Shown here piece by piece: positions 36,648 to 48,386 of a DNA stretch of 64,000 nucleotides (its first letter is position 1; each line of letters starts with the position of its first letter). The DNA is taken from positions 72,773,898 to 72,837,897 of the forward strand of contig OU015497.1 in assembly GCA_907164885.2 (NCBI GenBank), read 5' to 3'. The notes beneath the pieces were generated by a model. The model was not told where the DNA came from. It did no database searches and saw only the letters and a list, made by a program, of their open reading frames with translations. A program made the translations under genes and the position numbers. This DNA comes from Dolomedes plantarius (lineage: Eukaryota > Arthropoda > Arachnida > Araneae > Dolomedidae).

Positions 36648-37315
36648 CAGGATTAGCACAAATGAATGACCGGATTTTAAATATTTATATTTTTGGAACT
36701 ATTACACATATTATAATAAGTGATACACGAAAATAAAGAAAAATATACCAAGTTTTATTTTCAATTACAAATGTTCGATGTGTGACCCTTTTATTATATG
36801 ACAAATATCTAATCTGTAATCAAGTTAGTTCCACACATTTTGTAGTATTACAATGTCAATGGTTCCTAATGTTGCACAAATGCGTTCTTTAAGTTCTTGC
36901 AGTGTTTTCGGCATCGATTGTGCATAAACAGGGTCTTTGACGTAACCCCATGAAAGAAATCACAAGGCGTACGGTCCGGGGATCTTGGTGGCCGATCTAA
37001 ATTGCCGATACCACCGCAGAATGTTCATGGGACTTAGTGCTTCCTTTCCGTAGCGATTTCTAAATGCACGCTGCAGAGAAATAACTGAAAAGAAAACCTT
37101 GCATATTCTAATACGCAAAAACTCTTTTTTGTGATTGTCGCCATTTTTTGATGTCAATCACAGCGTTCTATGCATATGCTGTCATATATTGATCGACGGT
37201 GGAAATAAACTTGGTGTTATTTTTCTTTAATGTTATGTATCACTTATTGTAATATATGTAATATTTTCGAAAATATAAATTTTTAAAATCCGGTCATTCG
37301 TTTGTGCTAACCCTG
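36648..37315 (-). mobile_element. Mini Tc1/mariner-related element with long inverted ends
   Basis: 668 bp with imperfect inverted repeats of about 80 bp. The ends are CAGGATTAGCACAAATGAATG and the complement of CAGGGTTAGCACAAACGAATG, and they pair on through CCGGATTTTAAA and GTGATACA. Left flank is TA, right flank CT. It encodes a transposase with its catalytic middle removed. Confidence 0.75.
36765..37157 (-). pseudogene. Mariner-related transposase: DNA-binding head joined to tail
   Basis: The N-terminal part has the arthropod-element helix-turn-helix LQRAFRNRYGKEALS followed by NILRWYRQF. It then jumps straight to the region after the last catalytic residue: PGPYAL, stop, FLSWGYVKDPVYAQSMP, KTLQELKERICATLGTID and a LDYRLDICH tail ending IEHL. 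In related proteins about 200 residues holding the catalytic core lie between. Two in-frame stops remain. The layout resembles DUF4817/DDE_3-type IS630-Tc1-mariner proteins; that name is from memory. Confidence 0.7.
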
Positions 37316-38530
37316 CTGATTTAGTTGAATAGAGTGTAGTGTTTCTGACTAAAGCATTAAATTGTACTAAAAATTTATAAAAATTTCCCTCTATTTTAAA
37401 ATGTTATGAAATTTTTACTAAAAATATATTTGTTTTCCTGATTTTATATAACATTTGAATTAAAAATATATGTATTTAATCAGTACTGTATATTTAAAAA
37501 AATGCTCCAAACGTAGACAAGATATCTTAAGAGAAGAAAAATTGATAAATGTCAGAGTGTGTGGCTCTAAAAATTCTCCCAAATAAATTCTTTCAATTGG
37601 GGTCTATAAATGAACTTAAACCGTTGTCTGAGCACTTTTAAATAATACTTATATTATTAGATTATTTCCCAAATGAACTGATTAGTTTCTATTATTTATA
37701 TAAATTTTGAAAAAAAATTATTACGATAAAACTGATATTATTTTCTCTTTTGTTTTGACTGAATAATCAGGGTAATTCAAATGAATGCTATCAAAATATT
37801 CTGGTTCCACGTGAATAGATCAATCCGACAGAACAAAGCTGTGGCCTTTCGAAGAATACATGAATTATTTATGAAAAAGAGAGAAACTCCCAGAACTATT
37901 TTCCCCTAAACGGTCAAATAAAATGCAGCCGACCCCAAGGGGTTCGCAGCGCAGTAGTTAGGAAATTGTTCTAAGCAAAACAAAGGGAATTTTCTTGTTC
38001 TATAATAGTATAATCATAGAACACCTTAGCTGGTTTTCTGATTGAAGGAAATTATTTTCTGGAGCAGAATTGATTTTGTTGAAATATTTCTTTTCTCAGT
38101 TTTATTATCCATTTTTTTCATAATGGGTATGAATAAATTAATAACAGTTAAACATGTATGAACCGTAAAAATTTAAGGTAGAGAAGAATTAACTGTCAGA
38201 GTTTTAAAAATTGTTTTATGTAACATCTAATTTTCGTTTAAGGGCATAACATATTCATAATAACCAATATTTTTAATTGTATTTTTACAAACTTTATGGA
38301 TTTGAAGCCACTTTAAAATTGTGATAATGTTATGCGTAGAAATAAACGCAATAGAAACTGCGGCTTTATAGGAAAATGTCAGGTCTCTATCGTGACATAT
38401 GATAAATACATATGCAAATGCCATTATAGATATATAAACAAAGGGAAATGTTTACTCAATCAATGATTATTCAAGATACCAGAAAACGTTTCTAACATGT
38501 TTTGACAGTTCAACTGTATTGAGATACGAT
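37316..38530. other. Unassigned AT-rich DNA
   Basis: No supported gene or element. Confidence 0.5.
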
Positions 38531-38640
38531 AAACAATTTCTGAGCATATTCAATCTAGGAAAGGAAAATCCTAAATATAATCATAACTTCGAATTACCTG
38601 GAACCTTTTTTTCTTTAATGTAGATTTTTAGTAATATAGT
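38531..38640 (+). repeat. Duplicated segment A (source copy)
   Basis: Begins AAACAATTTCTGAGCAT. The same sequence recurs at 40208-40292 lacking about 23 internal bases. See the rearranged block at 40177-40613. Confidence 0.88.
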
Positions 38641-39215
38641 ATTTTCGACGAATGACTTAACAGTCATCCATGGAAATATATTACGAAATTGCATACGTGT
38701 ATTTGATATCAAATACAATGCATTATCAAAAGTATTCGCACGCCAATTAATTCCACCTCATTTTCATGGAGCAACATGTTAAGATAATTTTAGACGAGTC
38801 TGCGGCGCCATTTTTATAACACTGTTACGGGGCAGGCATAAACGGACTTTTCATGCATATTTCATATCTAAACACGTTTCAGATGCCCATTTGCGATTCT
38901 ACTAGAGCTAATGTTAACGAAAATTGAAAGAAAAAATACGAACTTATTTTTACGCTTAAAGTTGATATTTATAATAAATATAAAACATTTAGAGTTTATT
39001 CCGCTTAATAAATACAAATTTTGCTGAACTGATAATATTAAAAAAAATCCTCTAATATAATATACCCATAACCGCCTGTCTGATATAATTTTTTTTATAC
39101 CTGAATAATTATACGTATTTATGTTCGTGATATATTATATTAGAGACGTTTAACGAAAAAGAGATTATTCTTTTGATGGAATATTAAGAAAAAGGATGAA
39201 ATTCGCTTGCGGTCA
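38641..39215. other. Unassigned AT-rich DNA
   Basis: Nothing recognisable. Confidence 0.45.
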
Positions 39216-39490
39216 GGTATCTCTTAAAGACCAAGAGACTCGACAAACATATCCCTATATTCTATCATCAGTAGCTACTAAAATAATTTATTAAGAAATA
39301 TGAAAAATTTACTGTGAGTTAAACACTCTTTCTTCTTTATAAATATGGCTCTAAATTTTTTCTATCTTAAAGAGAAATGTTTTCAAAAATTTTTTTAAAT
39401 TTTAACCATTGTTTTTTCTCATTTTTATGGCATTGCGCACATGATATCACAAGAACAGTAGGCTGTAATACCATGAAATTTTATAGACTT
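39216..39490 (+). repeat. Duplicated segment B (source copy)
   Basis: About 270 bp from GGTATCTCTTAAAGACCAAG to the ACAGTAGGCTGTAATACCAT region. It recurs almost unchanged in inverted orientation at about 40345-40613. Confidence 0.92.
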
Positions 39491-39769
39491 TCAATATAAA
39501 TATGCCTTATTAAAATGACGAACAATTATGTCATTCCTACAATAAAATTTTGAATTGCAGTAAAATTTATCAAAAACATTTCAGAAATTTTAAATAAAAT
39601 AAAAAACAAAAATTTTTTTTTCCTATGAAGAACTAAGAATTTTAATTTCAAAGTTAGCCATTTTAAAGATATATTATATAACTTAATTTTAAAATTAAAA
39701 AATATGTATATTCATTAATATACGGGTGCAAGTCAGCCCGCAATGACATAACATTGAAAAGAACAATGG

Positions 39770-39965
39770 TTGAAATTATAAAAAAACTAAAAAATTTATC
39801 TTCAAGCTAGAAAAAAATTAAGAGCCATATTTATAAAGAAGAAGTGTTTAACTCACAATAAAATTTTCATATTCCTGAACTTCTGATTTCCAAAACTGTT
39901 GATGATTTAAAACAGGGATATCTTTGTCGAGTCTATTAGCTTCTAAAAGGTACCTGACCCCTTAG
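39770..39965 (-). repeat. Diverged inverted copy of segment B
   Basis: Contains AGAGCCATATTTATAAAGAAG, GTGTTTAACTCACA, GGGATATCTTTGTCGAGTCT and AGGTACCTGACCCC in the order of the inverted copy, but with many substitutions. This copy is older than the near-identical one at 40345-40613. Confidence 0.8.
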
Positions 39966-40176
39966 GTTTCCAAAAATTTAAAGTTTACATTGCTATTTCT
40001 CTCCTTTCTTTTGGTCTCTTACAGAATACAATTGTTGCTTTTAAATAAGTAAGAAGTTGAACTGATGAGTATATTAAAACCTCTGTGTTTTGTCATTTGT
40101 ATATTGACCAAAGGGTTGATTGACATTCGTAGAGTCAATCGATGACATACGTCGAGACATCTGTTTATTCATAGTC

Positions 40177-40613
40177 AGTCATTCATATATATATATGAAT
40201 GACTAGTAAACAATTTCTGAGCATCCTAAATATAATCATAACTTCGAATTACCTGGAACCTTTTTTTCTTTAATGTAGTTTTTTAGTAATATAGTAAAAA
40301 ACTACATTAAAGAACAGTAGGCTGTAATACCATGAAAGTCTATAAAATTTCATGGTATTACAGCCTACTGTTCTTGTGATATCATGTGCGCAATGCCATA
40401 AAAATGAGAAAAAACAATGGTTTAAATTTAAAAAAATTTTTGAAAACATTTCTCTTTAAGATAGAAAAAATTTAGAGCCATATTTATAAAGAAGAAAGAG
40501 TGTTTAACTCACAGTAAATTTTTCATATTTCTTAATAATTTATTTTAGTAGCTACTGATGATAGAATATAGGGATATGTTTGTCGAGTCTCTTGGTCTTT
40601 AAGAGATACCTGA
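40177..40613. repeat. Palindrome cascade built from segments A and B
   Basis: In order: a 28-bp palindrome centred on (AT)n (40177-40204); a shortened direct copy of segment A; its last part inverted to give a perfect 20-bp stem (40266-40314); the tip of segment B in direct orientation (AACAGTAGGCTGTAATACC) meeting its own inverse to give a perfect stem of about 28 bp (40311-40375); then the rest of segment B inverted. Adjacent stems overlap at AAAGAA. This pattern suggests serial template switching during replication or repair. Confidence 0.85.
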
Positions 40614-43600
40614 CCCCAAGCCACTCAGATACCTGTGCGGGTGTGTCTGAGTGTTTGCATGTATAACTTCAATAAATTGACAAAAGTGTCATCTAAATGT
40701 AAAAGTGATTAAAAAAATCCCCACAAAATTTAAGTTAAAAATTGACGTAAATACAACAAAGTACAGCTATCGTAACAAAATTGAAGATTCTGAAAAATTC
40801 CATAAAACTAATTAAACCGAGTGCCACTCCTGAAACATCAAAAGCTAGAAGTTTGAAAAACGGTCTTTCCCAGATAGAGATGAAGAAAAAAAATCCGTCC
40901 TTTTGTTTTCTACTCTTTTTACTTTTTCACTTCGATTAATCAAAAGTCTGTGTGGTTTGAGCTTTGACTCGGGATTATCATAATACTGAATGCATTTATT
41001 AATGATATATGGGAGGATAATCGGTCAAAATAGATCTTTTCCGGAGTTCTTTCTTAAGAATTATTCCATAGACTGAGGAAAAAAATATCATTCTCTTAAT
41101 GCCATAGTGTTGAAGCAAAATTGTGCAACAAAAGTCGAGTTTTCATAAAATTTTTCGCAATCTGTATTCTATAGTGATATAGGTTATAAAAGTTGTAAAT
41201 TTTTTCAAAGTTTCAAAAGAAATTCTCCCAATTTTTCTCTTAAAAATTTCGGAAAACAATAACAGGTAAAAAAAAATGTTTTTATTGTCGACGCAAACGT
41301 TTGGGTGTTCCGTTAATTAGATTATGACAGCATTACCTTTCGACAGTGCCTAGACTTGTACCTAGTCTCGTGATAAGAGGTTCAATGATTTGTTGCAGAG
41401 AAAATTCCAAAAAGTGTTTGTCCTTTGTCACTTACATTAAACTCATAAGCTATAAAAGCGATTCTAACGAAAACGATACAGTTTTCCCTCTGGCTAACAG
41501 TTTCGTACAGTGCCAAAGCATTTCTACTATTCTGATTGATATCGACGTGTGATGAGTTAACATTTGGCGATTTATAAATTCAAGTCGTAAATTTTCAGTT
41601 GCATTGGGGTGAAAAACGAGCTGACTTGCTCAAACGATACATGTTTGAGTGATGCGGTTAAGTTTTAACGTCTGAAGGTTGCTGATGTACAGGAAATAAT
41701 TGCCCTAATTCTTAACCAGCAATCTAGAAGCCTTTGGAATCATCGAGTTTCTTTAGTCAACTCGACGGTTGCCTGACGCTGGCTGGAAGAAAACCAATTG
41801 GCTAACATGTTGTCTTTCCTACTGAAGTCTACAGTTACGAGTCCCATGGTAGGTATGCATGTTTAAAGCCATTTTGAATCAGCTCTGTGTTGGTCCTATT
41901 CTGTTTAGCCTTTGTGTCGCATAAGATGATGTATTTTTGCGAACGAACGTATTTTTGCGCCTTACTTCTTTCCCAGACTTTCTTACTTTGTTTGACTTTA
42001 CAAGCTCAGTCTTACAATAAATTTACTATCACGAGTATACTATATTCCTTTTATAAAATGATCCAATTAACTTTCAAGATATTAAATCAACCAAACTTTG
42101 TTATTTGACGTTTGAAGTAAAGATGAATAGGTGAATGATAAATTATATTTTGAGAAAGTAACCTGTCACTCTACTTAAGCCAGTGTCAAGTATATTAAAA
42201 AATATTGGCTTCTGTGAAAGATAAAAAGACATTCACAAGAAATAAGAAAGATAAAGAAATGCCTCTCAACCAGATTATAAATGGAAAAGCAGTATATTCA
42301 CCAAAATATGTGCGTTAAATTTTTTTTTCGGATACGCTAGTACGGTGTTTCTGAAACACTTTCAGTCCTTAGATATATTTGGATCTTCATTGACGTATGG
42401 CAAATCTAGGTAAAAGACTTAACACTTAGTCCGTATGTTCTGACATATGCTCTTCTGTTTGCTGATTTTGGGGTTTTCAAAAGTGAAAACATACTTTTTA
42501 ACTGTCTCAAGCGTACTTTAAAATAATTTTTTATGGCCGCGACAGAGGATTCGGGTATAAGAAGAGGAAAGTTTAATGCATTTGTGCATGTGTTTAATTA
42601 TAGAAAATCCTACGTCCTATCCAAAATATCGACTCCTCCATCGTAACCTATCGAGTCCTCGATAGGTTACAAGATGAGAACCCCTTTTTGAAAGAGAATT
42701 TCTCACAGTGCTCTACAGATTTTACTCGGATATCCAAATAAATGACTAAAAATTATTCTGAACAACAGAATGTGGAAACCTGAAATATAATCAGCAAATA
42801 ATTATGAGTTAAAAAAAATATGAGACTAAATTATTTTTTAGGTACATCAGTACGAACAGACATATGTACATCAGAAACGAACAGACATATAAAAACATTA
42901 TTATTGCAAAAATAGGGGAAGAGAGTATAAGTTAGCCCGTTTAATGATAAAACAAGGAATATTACTGAGTATTAAACGTCATACAGTTTAAAAAGGTAAT
43001 GTAGAGTACAGAATATTGGTTTCAAATAAAATGATGCGAGATTTAGTTCTCAATTGCTTCAGTCATCTTTTGCTATGTGACAACTTTATAGACTATGATT
43101 TAAAGTTGATTCCAATCAGCTACAAACAATCATGCCGACCTTGGGAAATGAATACACTTATAGTAAAATCATTCGTTTGCCTATTGTCTAGTTAAAGAAT
43201 GAAGCTATTTTAAATACTGATATTTTAAAACCGAAGGATGTCACAACATTCTAATCACATTTGTGTAAATACAATTAAATGACTTTGTATTGACTTTGTA
43301 TGATTGTAAATGACTTTATAAAAAATAAAATGCAGTTGGGACTGAGTCTAAAATTTTGCTTAGTTTTGTTATAAATGATAACATGTCTTTGCTTACCTTT
43401 ATGAACGCTCAGTATCGTAACTGCAATAGTTTTTTACTTAACAAAGTAGATAACGGAAGAATAGTTTATGTCCTTATAGAAGCCATTGGCATCAGTACTT
43501 AATTAAAAAGTAAGCATTTTATTATTCTTAGCTTTCGTTTTTCACCGGGAAAATAGAAATGTTATTGTAGATGGGTTGCGCCGATCATCACCTAAGTCGG

Positions 43601-43713
43601 TGTCGATTCTCTGATTCCTCGATTAGAAACAGGGAAATTCTCAGATCACCTTTCGACCTAATTAAAATTTAGTGGACAGTTCCATCGTATTCTGAAAGTA
43701 GTAAACTAGGTAC
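40614..43713. other. Unassigned AT-rich DNA
   Basis: About 3.1 kb without a supported gene. A small hairpin (GTAACCTATCGAG / CTCGATAGGTTAC) lies at 42643-42670. Short frames at 41346-41552 and 41887-42108 have no recognisable domain. Confidence 0.45.
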
Positions 43714-43887
43714 GAGGCGCAAAAAAGTAAGGACCGATTTCTCATAGATCATGCTCAGGTCACGTCATTGTAATGACGCTGCTGTCATTTGGTTTCTCGA
43801 CGTCTGTGCTTCATTTAGTGTAAGTTAGTATATTGCTCTATAAAATTTTCTCACTTTTCTGTGTTAGTTTAAAGTGGACATTAAAAT

Positions 43888-45930
43888 CAAAAATCCCGCA
43901 AGCTGTGAAGGGCTGTCGGTTATAAGATTTTGAATTTTTAAAAAATGGTCGTGTGGTTTAACCATTAAGGTACAACCATAAATGCTAAATCCTGCTGTGA
44001 AACTTTTAAGAAGCTGAGCCGAGTAATTCAAGTTCGTCGGCGTGGGTTACTGTCTGCTGGAGTTTATCTCTTATATGACAACGCGCAGCCGCCGCCTACG
44101 TGCAATATTTGAATAGTTTGTGTCACGGGGTAAAATTACTGCGACATTGAAAACAGATTAAGAAATGAATTAAGAGAAATGGGGTAAAGGAAAAGAGCGA
44201 GGAGAATAACAAAGCTGAACAGAGAAAGAAGACGGTGAAAGACCGCGACAAGAATTGATGAAGGCAGGAAATGAATAAACTATGGACTTAGCCGAATTCT
44301 AAGGAACAAGATGCTTAGGTGCAATTACGGAATGAAAAGGCACACCGCAAAGAGGAATTGCAGATGTGGATAAATAATAAAAGAGGTGCAAAGCAGGTTA
44401 ACGAAGCGGAGCGATGAATTGGGACGATTTGACTAAAAAAGGAGGAAATGTAAAACGGATGGAATTCGTAGAATATGGGAAGATGGCCGTGGGAACGGTG
44501 TGCTGATGAGATAAAATGCAACACCTACGACAGGGTGGAGAGTAAGAATTCTGGAAGAAACGATTAGTCCAATAGAAGAGAAGTAAAAATATTTGTGGAT
44601 CAATTGAAGAAAAGAGAGGCGGAACTATGAAACAAGGACGAAAATATTAGACCCAAAAAAAAGGGATGAAGACACTCAGAGCTCCCGTATAGAGGTGTGT
44701 TGACTGACGGAGAAGCAGAGGGATTTTTAGAGTACGGACGACACGTAATGCAGAGAGAGGTAGCTGCAGGACTTAGAGAGATAGAGAAATGAGTATTGGC
44801 AAAGAGATAGAAGGAAATGGCAATGGTAGCCCACGACTAGTTGAGGAATGGAGATGATAGTCATGATTTCTGCACCAAAATAAAAAGAAATGACCTTCTT
44901 CATGATAGTAATCCGTAAAGAGCGGACAGCCGAGATAATAAACTCCCATCCAGCAGAAGTCCAGTGAATGAGGCCGAACAGACAGCTGAGTGAAAGGACA
45001 GCACCACTCCCCCGGGACCGATTGACTGACCCCCCACATCATAATTCAAGGACCGGCGAAAGACAGTATCCGATCAGCGTGCAGATTTGCAAGGAATCGC
45101 CTTCTATCTAGCGACTTTAGCCGAATGGGCGAGAGAAAATAAAGACGTTAAAGATCCATCAGTGAAGGTATTGTGCAGTCTTTTATTGATCCCTAATTAA
45201 CTTGTATGTAGCGTGCCTCTCATCCTAAGGTCAAGTTACGATGAGTAAAATATATAGTGTTGAGTTAAATGACTATATTAAAATGATTCTAGGGTACCTC
45301 ACTTCTTAAATAAGTAATTGATGTATGAATGTATTATATGAACGATTAGTGTATACATAACAGGAAATATTAAGTAATAACGATAAATTGCAATTATGAA
45401 TGATTTATGTATGTGTAATTTCAATAAATGCATCTGTTAATCAATCAGATAATCTGTGATTTCTCCAAACACAACGCAGAGTACTAATGTGTTCATTTTG
45501 GTCGGACAAACATATAGTAGTGATATAATTAATAATTTGGCAGTACACTACAAATTAACTACTGTGACCATCATTTTATACGATCCCAAACATATAAACC
45601 ATTATATTTGGTCCCATGATCAGTTACTTACTACTCTTTCCTACCCCCCACAATTAGTCCATTATAGTTTGGCTAGGGAATTTTTAAACAACCACTATAC
45701 AGTCCCGACCTAGCTCTTAACGATTACCATTTGTTTCTCCACCTGAAGAAATTTTTGGTAGGTCAGTCTACAGGGTGATCAAGAAACAAAAGGCATTGAG
45801 AAGGAGTGGCTGAATAGGTTTGTGGTGAGTATCTTTAATGAAGGAATACAAGAACTAGTCTCACGATACGACTAATGCTTCAATAAATATGGCAACCACA
45901 TAGCAAAGTCGTGTAACATGCGTTTTAACA
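43888..45930 (+). pseudogene. Mariner transposase remnant, split by an insertion
   Basis: The start reads IKIPQAVKGCRL. Most of the middle is deleted, and from about 43978 the sequence gives NAKSCCETFKKL, RRRGLLSAGVYLLYDNAQP with the second catalytic aspartate. The inserted block begins after GAATAGTTTG. Beyond it the reading resumes with QPLYSPDLALNDYHLFLHL (third aspartate), KKFL and a tail resembling the usual end of mariner proteins, all with frameshifts and stops. Spacing between the two aspartates is consistent with DD34D. Confidence 0.78.
44121..45666. mobile_element. 1546-bp insertion with 5-bp target repeat, LTR-like start
   Basis: Bounded by GTTTG on both sides (44116-44120, 45667-45671); removing it and one GTTTG restores the mariner reading. 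It starts TGTCACGGGG like many LTRs, but ends TTATA rather than CA. The first 1 kb is unusually purine-rich on the plus strand, and an AATAAA lies near 45139. No protein domain is recognised. A solo LTR or a small non-autonomous retroelement is the best guess. Confidence 0.55.
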
Positions 45931-45994
45931 TTTGTCAATAAATTCTTAATTTTTGTACACCCAATCGGCTCTTACTTTGTGGATGCGCCTCGTA

Positions 45995-46217
45995 TATTGA
46001 CAGGAAAATTAACAGTACGAATACCAACAAAATCCATTCAAAATAATATTGTATGCTTGTGAACTTAATTGGGTAGTGCCTAAAGTCCAAAATTGGGGTA
46101 TGAAGACGATATTTCAGATAATAATCTGTGGTTTGTAGATGATAAATACCAATTTTTCTCAACAGGAAAAATTTAACGAATTTTCACAACCTTTTAATAA
46201 TTGAATTATCTAAATAC
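45995..46217. other. Unassigned AT-rich DNA
   Basis: Nothing recognisable. Confidence 0.4.
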
Positions 46218-46248
46218 ATGATCTATTATACATTACAAATTTAAAATA

Positions 46249-47657
46249 CACTGCTGGCCACTGTAAATGCAACACCCTGAAGGAAACATGCAAATAACAT
46301 GAAATTTACAACATGCATTAGCGGAGGTGAGATATGCAAATGATTAGAATTTCAGCGCAGACGCACATCACGCGCGCCTGTGGCGCCACTTCAAAAAGCT
46401 ATTTAAGGCTTGGAGATTTCGGCGATTTCAAGTTCGGCAATTGTGTATTTCTTGTGGTTTTTTCAAAAAAACGATCAATTATGCCTCTTCGAAAACAGCG
46501 ATCATCTTTTGATCAAGTATCCGAGTTCGACAGAGGAAGGATAGTGGCCTACCGAGATTGTGGATTATCTTTCAGGGAAATCGGTAGTCGTGTTGGACGA
46601 AACCAAACAACTGTAATGCGGATATGTGATCGTTGGATGCAGGAGGGTACGACGGACCGGCGTGTTCGATCGCATCCACCTCAGCGCACCACTTCACGTG
46701 ATGACAGGCAAATTGTGCGCATGGCAGTGACGGATTTCTCAGTCACATCACGAACCATAGCACAGCACATGCAGTCTGTAACGCATCATCCAGTGTCTGC
46801 GCGTATCATTCGACGCTGTTTACAGCAGAATGGTCTGTCCGCAAGACGTCCATTGCTTTGTCTACCCTTGACGCAGAACCACAGACGTCTCCGCCGCCAA
46901 TGGTGCGATGACAGAAGGATGTGGACTGCAGAATGGAATGAAATTGTCTTTACTGACGAGTCACGCTTCTGTCTGCAACACCACGATGGTCCCATTCGAG
47001 TCTGGAGACACCGTGGAGAGAGGATGCTGAACAGCTGCGTTATGCACCGCCACACTGGTCCTGCACCGGGTATTATGTTATGGGGCGGTATTGGATATCA
47101 CTCTCGCACACCTCTAGTACGCATTGCCGGTACTTTAAACAGCCAGCGCTACATCTCCGAGGTGTTGGAGCCAGTTGTCCTTCCATGCCTTCAGGGCTTG
47201 CCCACAGCCATATTTCAACAGGATAATGCGCGACCACACGTGGCACGCATTGTCCAACGGTTCTTCGTCAATAGCCAGATTGAATTGCTTCCATGGCCGC
47301 CTCGCTCTCCGGATCTTACGCCGATAGTAAACATGTGGTCCATGGTTGCTCTACGATTGACCCAGATTCCATCCCCAGCTGTCACAGCTGATTAACTTTG
47401 GCAACGTGTGGAAGCTGCTTGGTCTGCTGTACCCCAAGCACTCATCCAAAGTCTCTTTGAATCAATGCTGAGGCGTGTGGCAGCGGTGATCTCCAACAAT
47501 GGCGGCTACTCTGGCTACTGATTTTGGCAGGAACCACACTTCACAGAAGTATATAAATTTAATCATTTGATACTTGGTCAACATGTTATCTACAAAATAA
47601 ATTTTGTTGTGATATCTCTTGTCTTTCTTGGTGTTGCAATTTGGGTGGCCAGCAGTG
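46249..47657 (+). mobile_element. Tc1-like transposon, copy B (DD34E)
   Basis: 1409 bp, same ends as copies A and C (CACTGCTGGCC...), flanked by TA. It is inserted in a short repeat (46218-46248 plus 47658-47706) whose unoccupied copy is at 48264-48340. Confidence 0.95.
46481..47521 (+). pseudogene. Tc1-like transposase, copy B, catalytic E lost
   Basis: Same 1041-nt span as copies A and C, starting MPLRKQRSSFDQ and ending GGYSGY. The helix-turn-helix region is intact, as are the first two catalytic aspartates (FTDESRF and FQQDNARPH). The third position reads TPIVNMW, so the glutamate codon GAA has become GTA (valine). A stop at 47393-47395 replaces a glutamine codon (CAA to TAA). Either change alone should abolish transposition. 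The leader ahead of this ATG is open back to 46334, but the internal ATG matches the family start. Confidence 0.93.
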
Positions 47658-47706
47658 TAGCTCAATACGCATAACAGGAATAACTAGCTTTATTGAATCC
47701 ACAACA

Positions 47707-48263
47707 CAAAATAAATAAATAAATAAGGTTTTTAAATCATATTATCCATGCAATTTCAAATGCGTAATTTCTTGCATATCCTGAAACCGAATTTCCTTAT
47801 CAAAAATGAAAGTAATACGCCTAGGTTTTTAAATATATGTTCTTTCCCTTTTCCTCTTTCTTCTGTAGTGTTTCTATAAGGGTCACATGCTTAGAGATTT
47901 ATGTTATCGGTATTCGTTAGAAGTCTAAATGTGGAAAAGCTCTACGCGTTTTATTTTCTCATTTGCAACGATTTAGTTAAACTTGTTCATGGATTTTCAG
48001 CTTAAATTAAAGAATCTTTGGCATACAGAAAAATAAGGGAATTAAGGCTTACTATGGTACTGTTTGTTTTATGAAGCTAATGATAGATTTAAGAGTCATG
48101 AAACGGTTAGAAATCCATACTTACTTACAGAAAGTAAAATAATTCAAAACATGTTTAAAAAAGACATACATAATTTTAAATAATATTACAACTGTATTTG
48201 GTATATATAGTACCTACAGTCTGAAGCAAAAGATCAGTTACTGTACGACGAGAGTAGTATTGA
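47707..48263. other. Unassigned AT-rich DNA
   Basis: Nothing recognisable. Confidence 0.45.
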
Positions 48264-48340
48264 ATGATCTATTATACATTAAAAATTTAAAATAGCTGAA
48301 TACGCATAACATGAATAAACAGCTTTATTGAATCCACAGC
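48264..48340 (+). repeat. Unoccupied copy of the Tc1 copy B target repeat
   Basis: Reads ATGATCTATTATACATTA, then TTTAAAATAGCTGAATACG and CTTTATTGAATCCACA. It matches the two flanks of Tc1 copy B joined at a single TA (48293-48294), with a few substitutions. Confidence 0.88.
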
Positions 48341-48386
48341 AAAAAAAAAGTTAAAAAAATCAGCAAGCTAATTTCGAATGAATTAA

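Larger units (their letters stand above)
43714..45992 (+). mobile_element. Mariner-like element (DD34D type), deleted and interrupted
   Basis: Ends CGAGGCGCAAAAAAGTAAG and the complement of CGAGGCGCATCCACAAAGTAAG, with TA on both sides. About 730 bp of mariner remain, split by a 1546-bp insertion at 44121-45666. The transposase is reduced to an N-terminal scrap and the C-terminal catalytic part. Confidence 0.82.

Noticed and set aside
44315..45042. Minus-strand frames inside the 1546-bp insertion
   Set aside because: They are short, Ser/Phe-rich because the opposite strand is purine-rich, and have no domain match.
45456..45713. 85-codon frame ending in mariner sequence
   Set aside because: It runs across the border of the insertion into the mariner fragment, so it is a chance frame.
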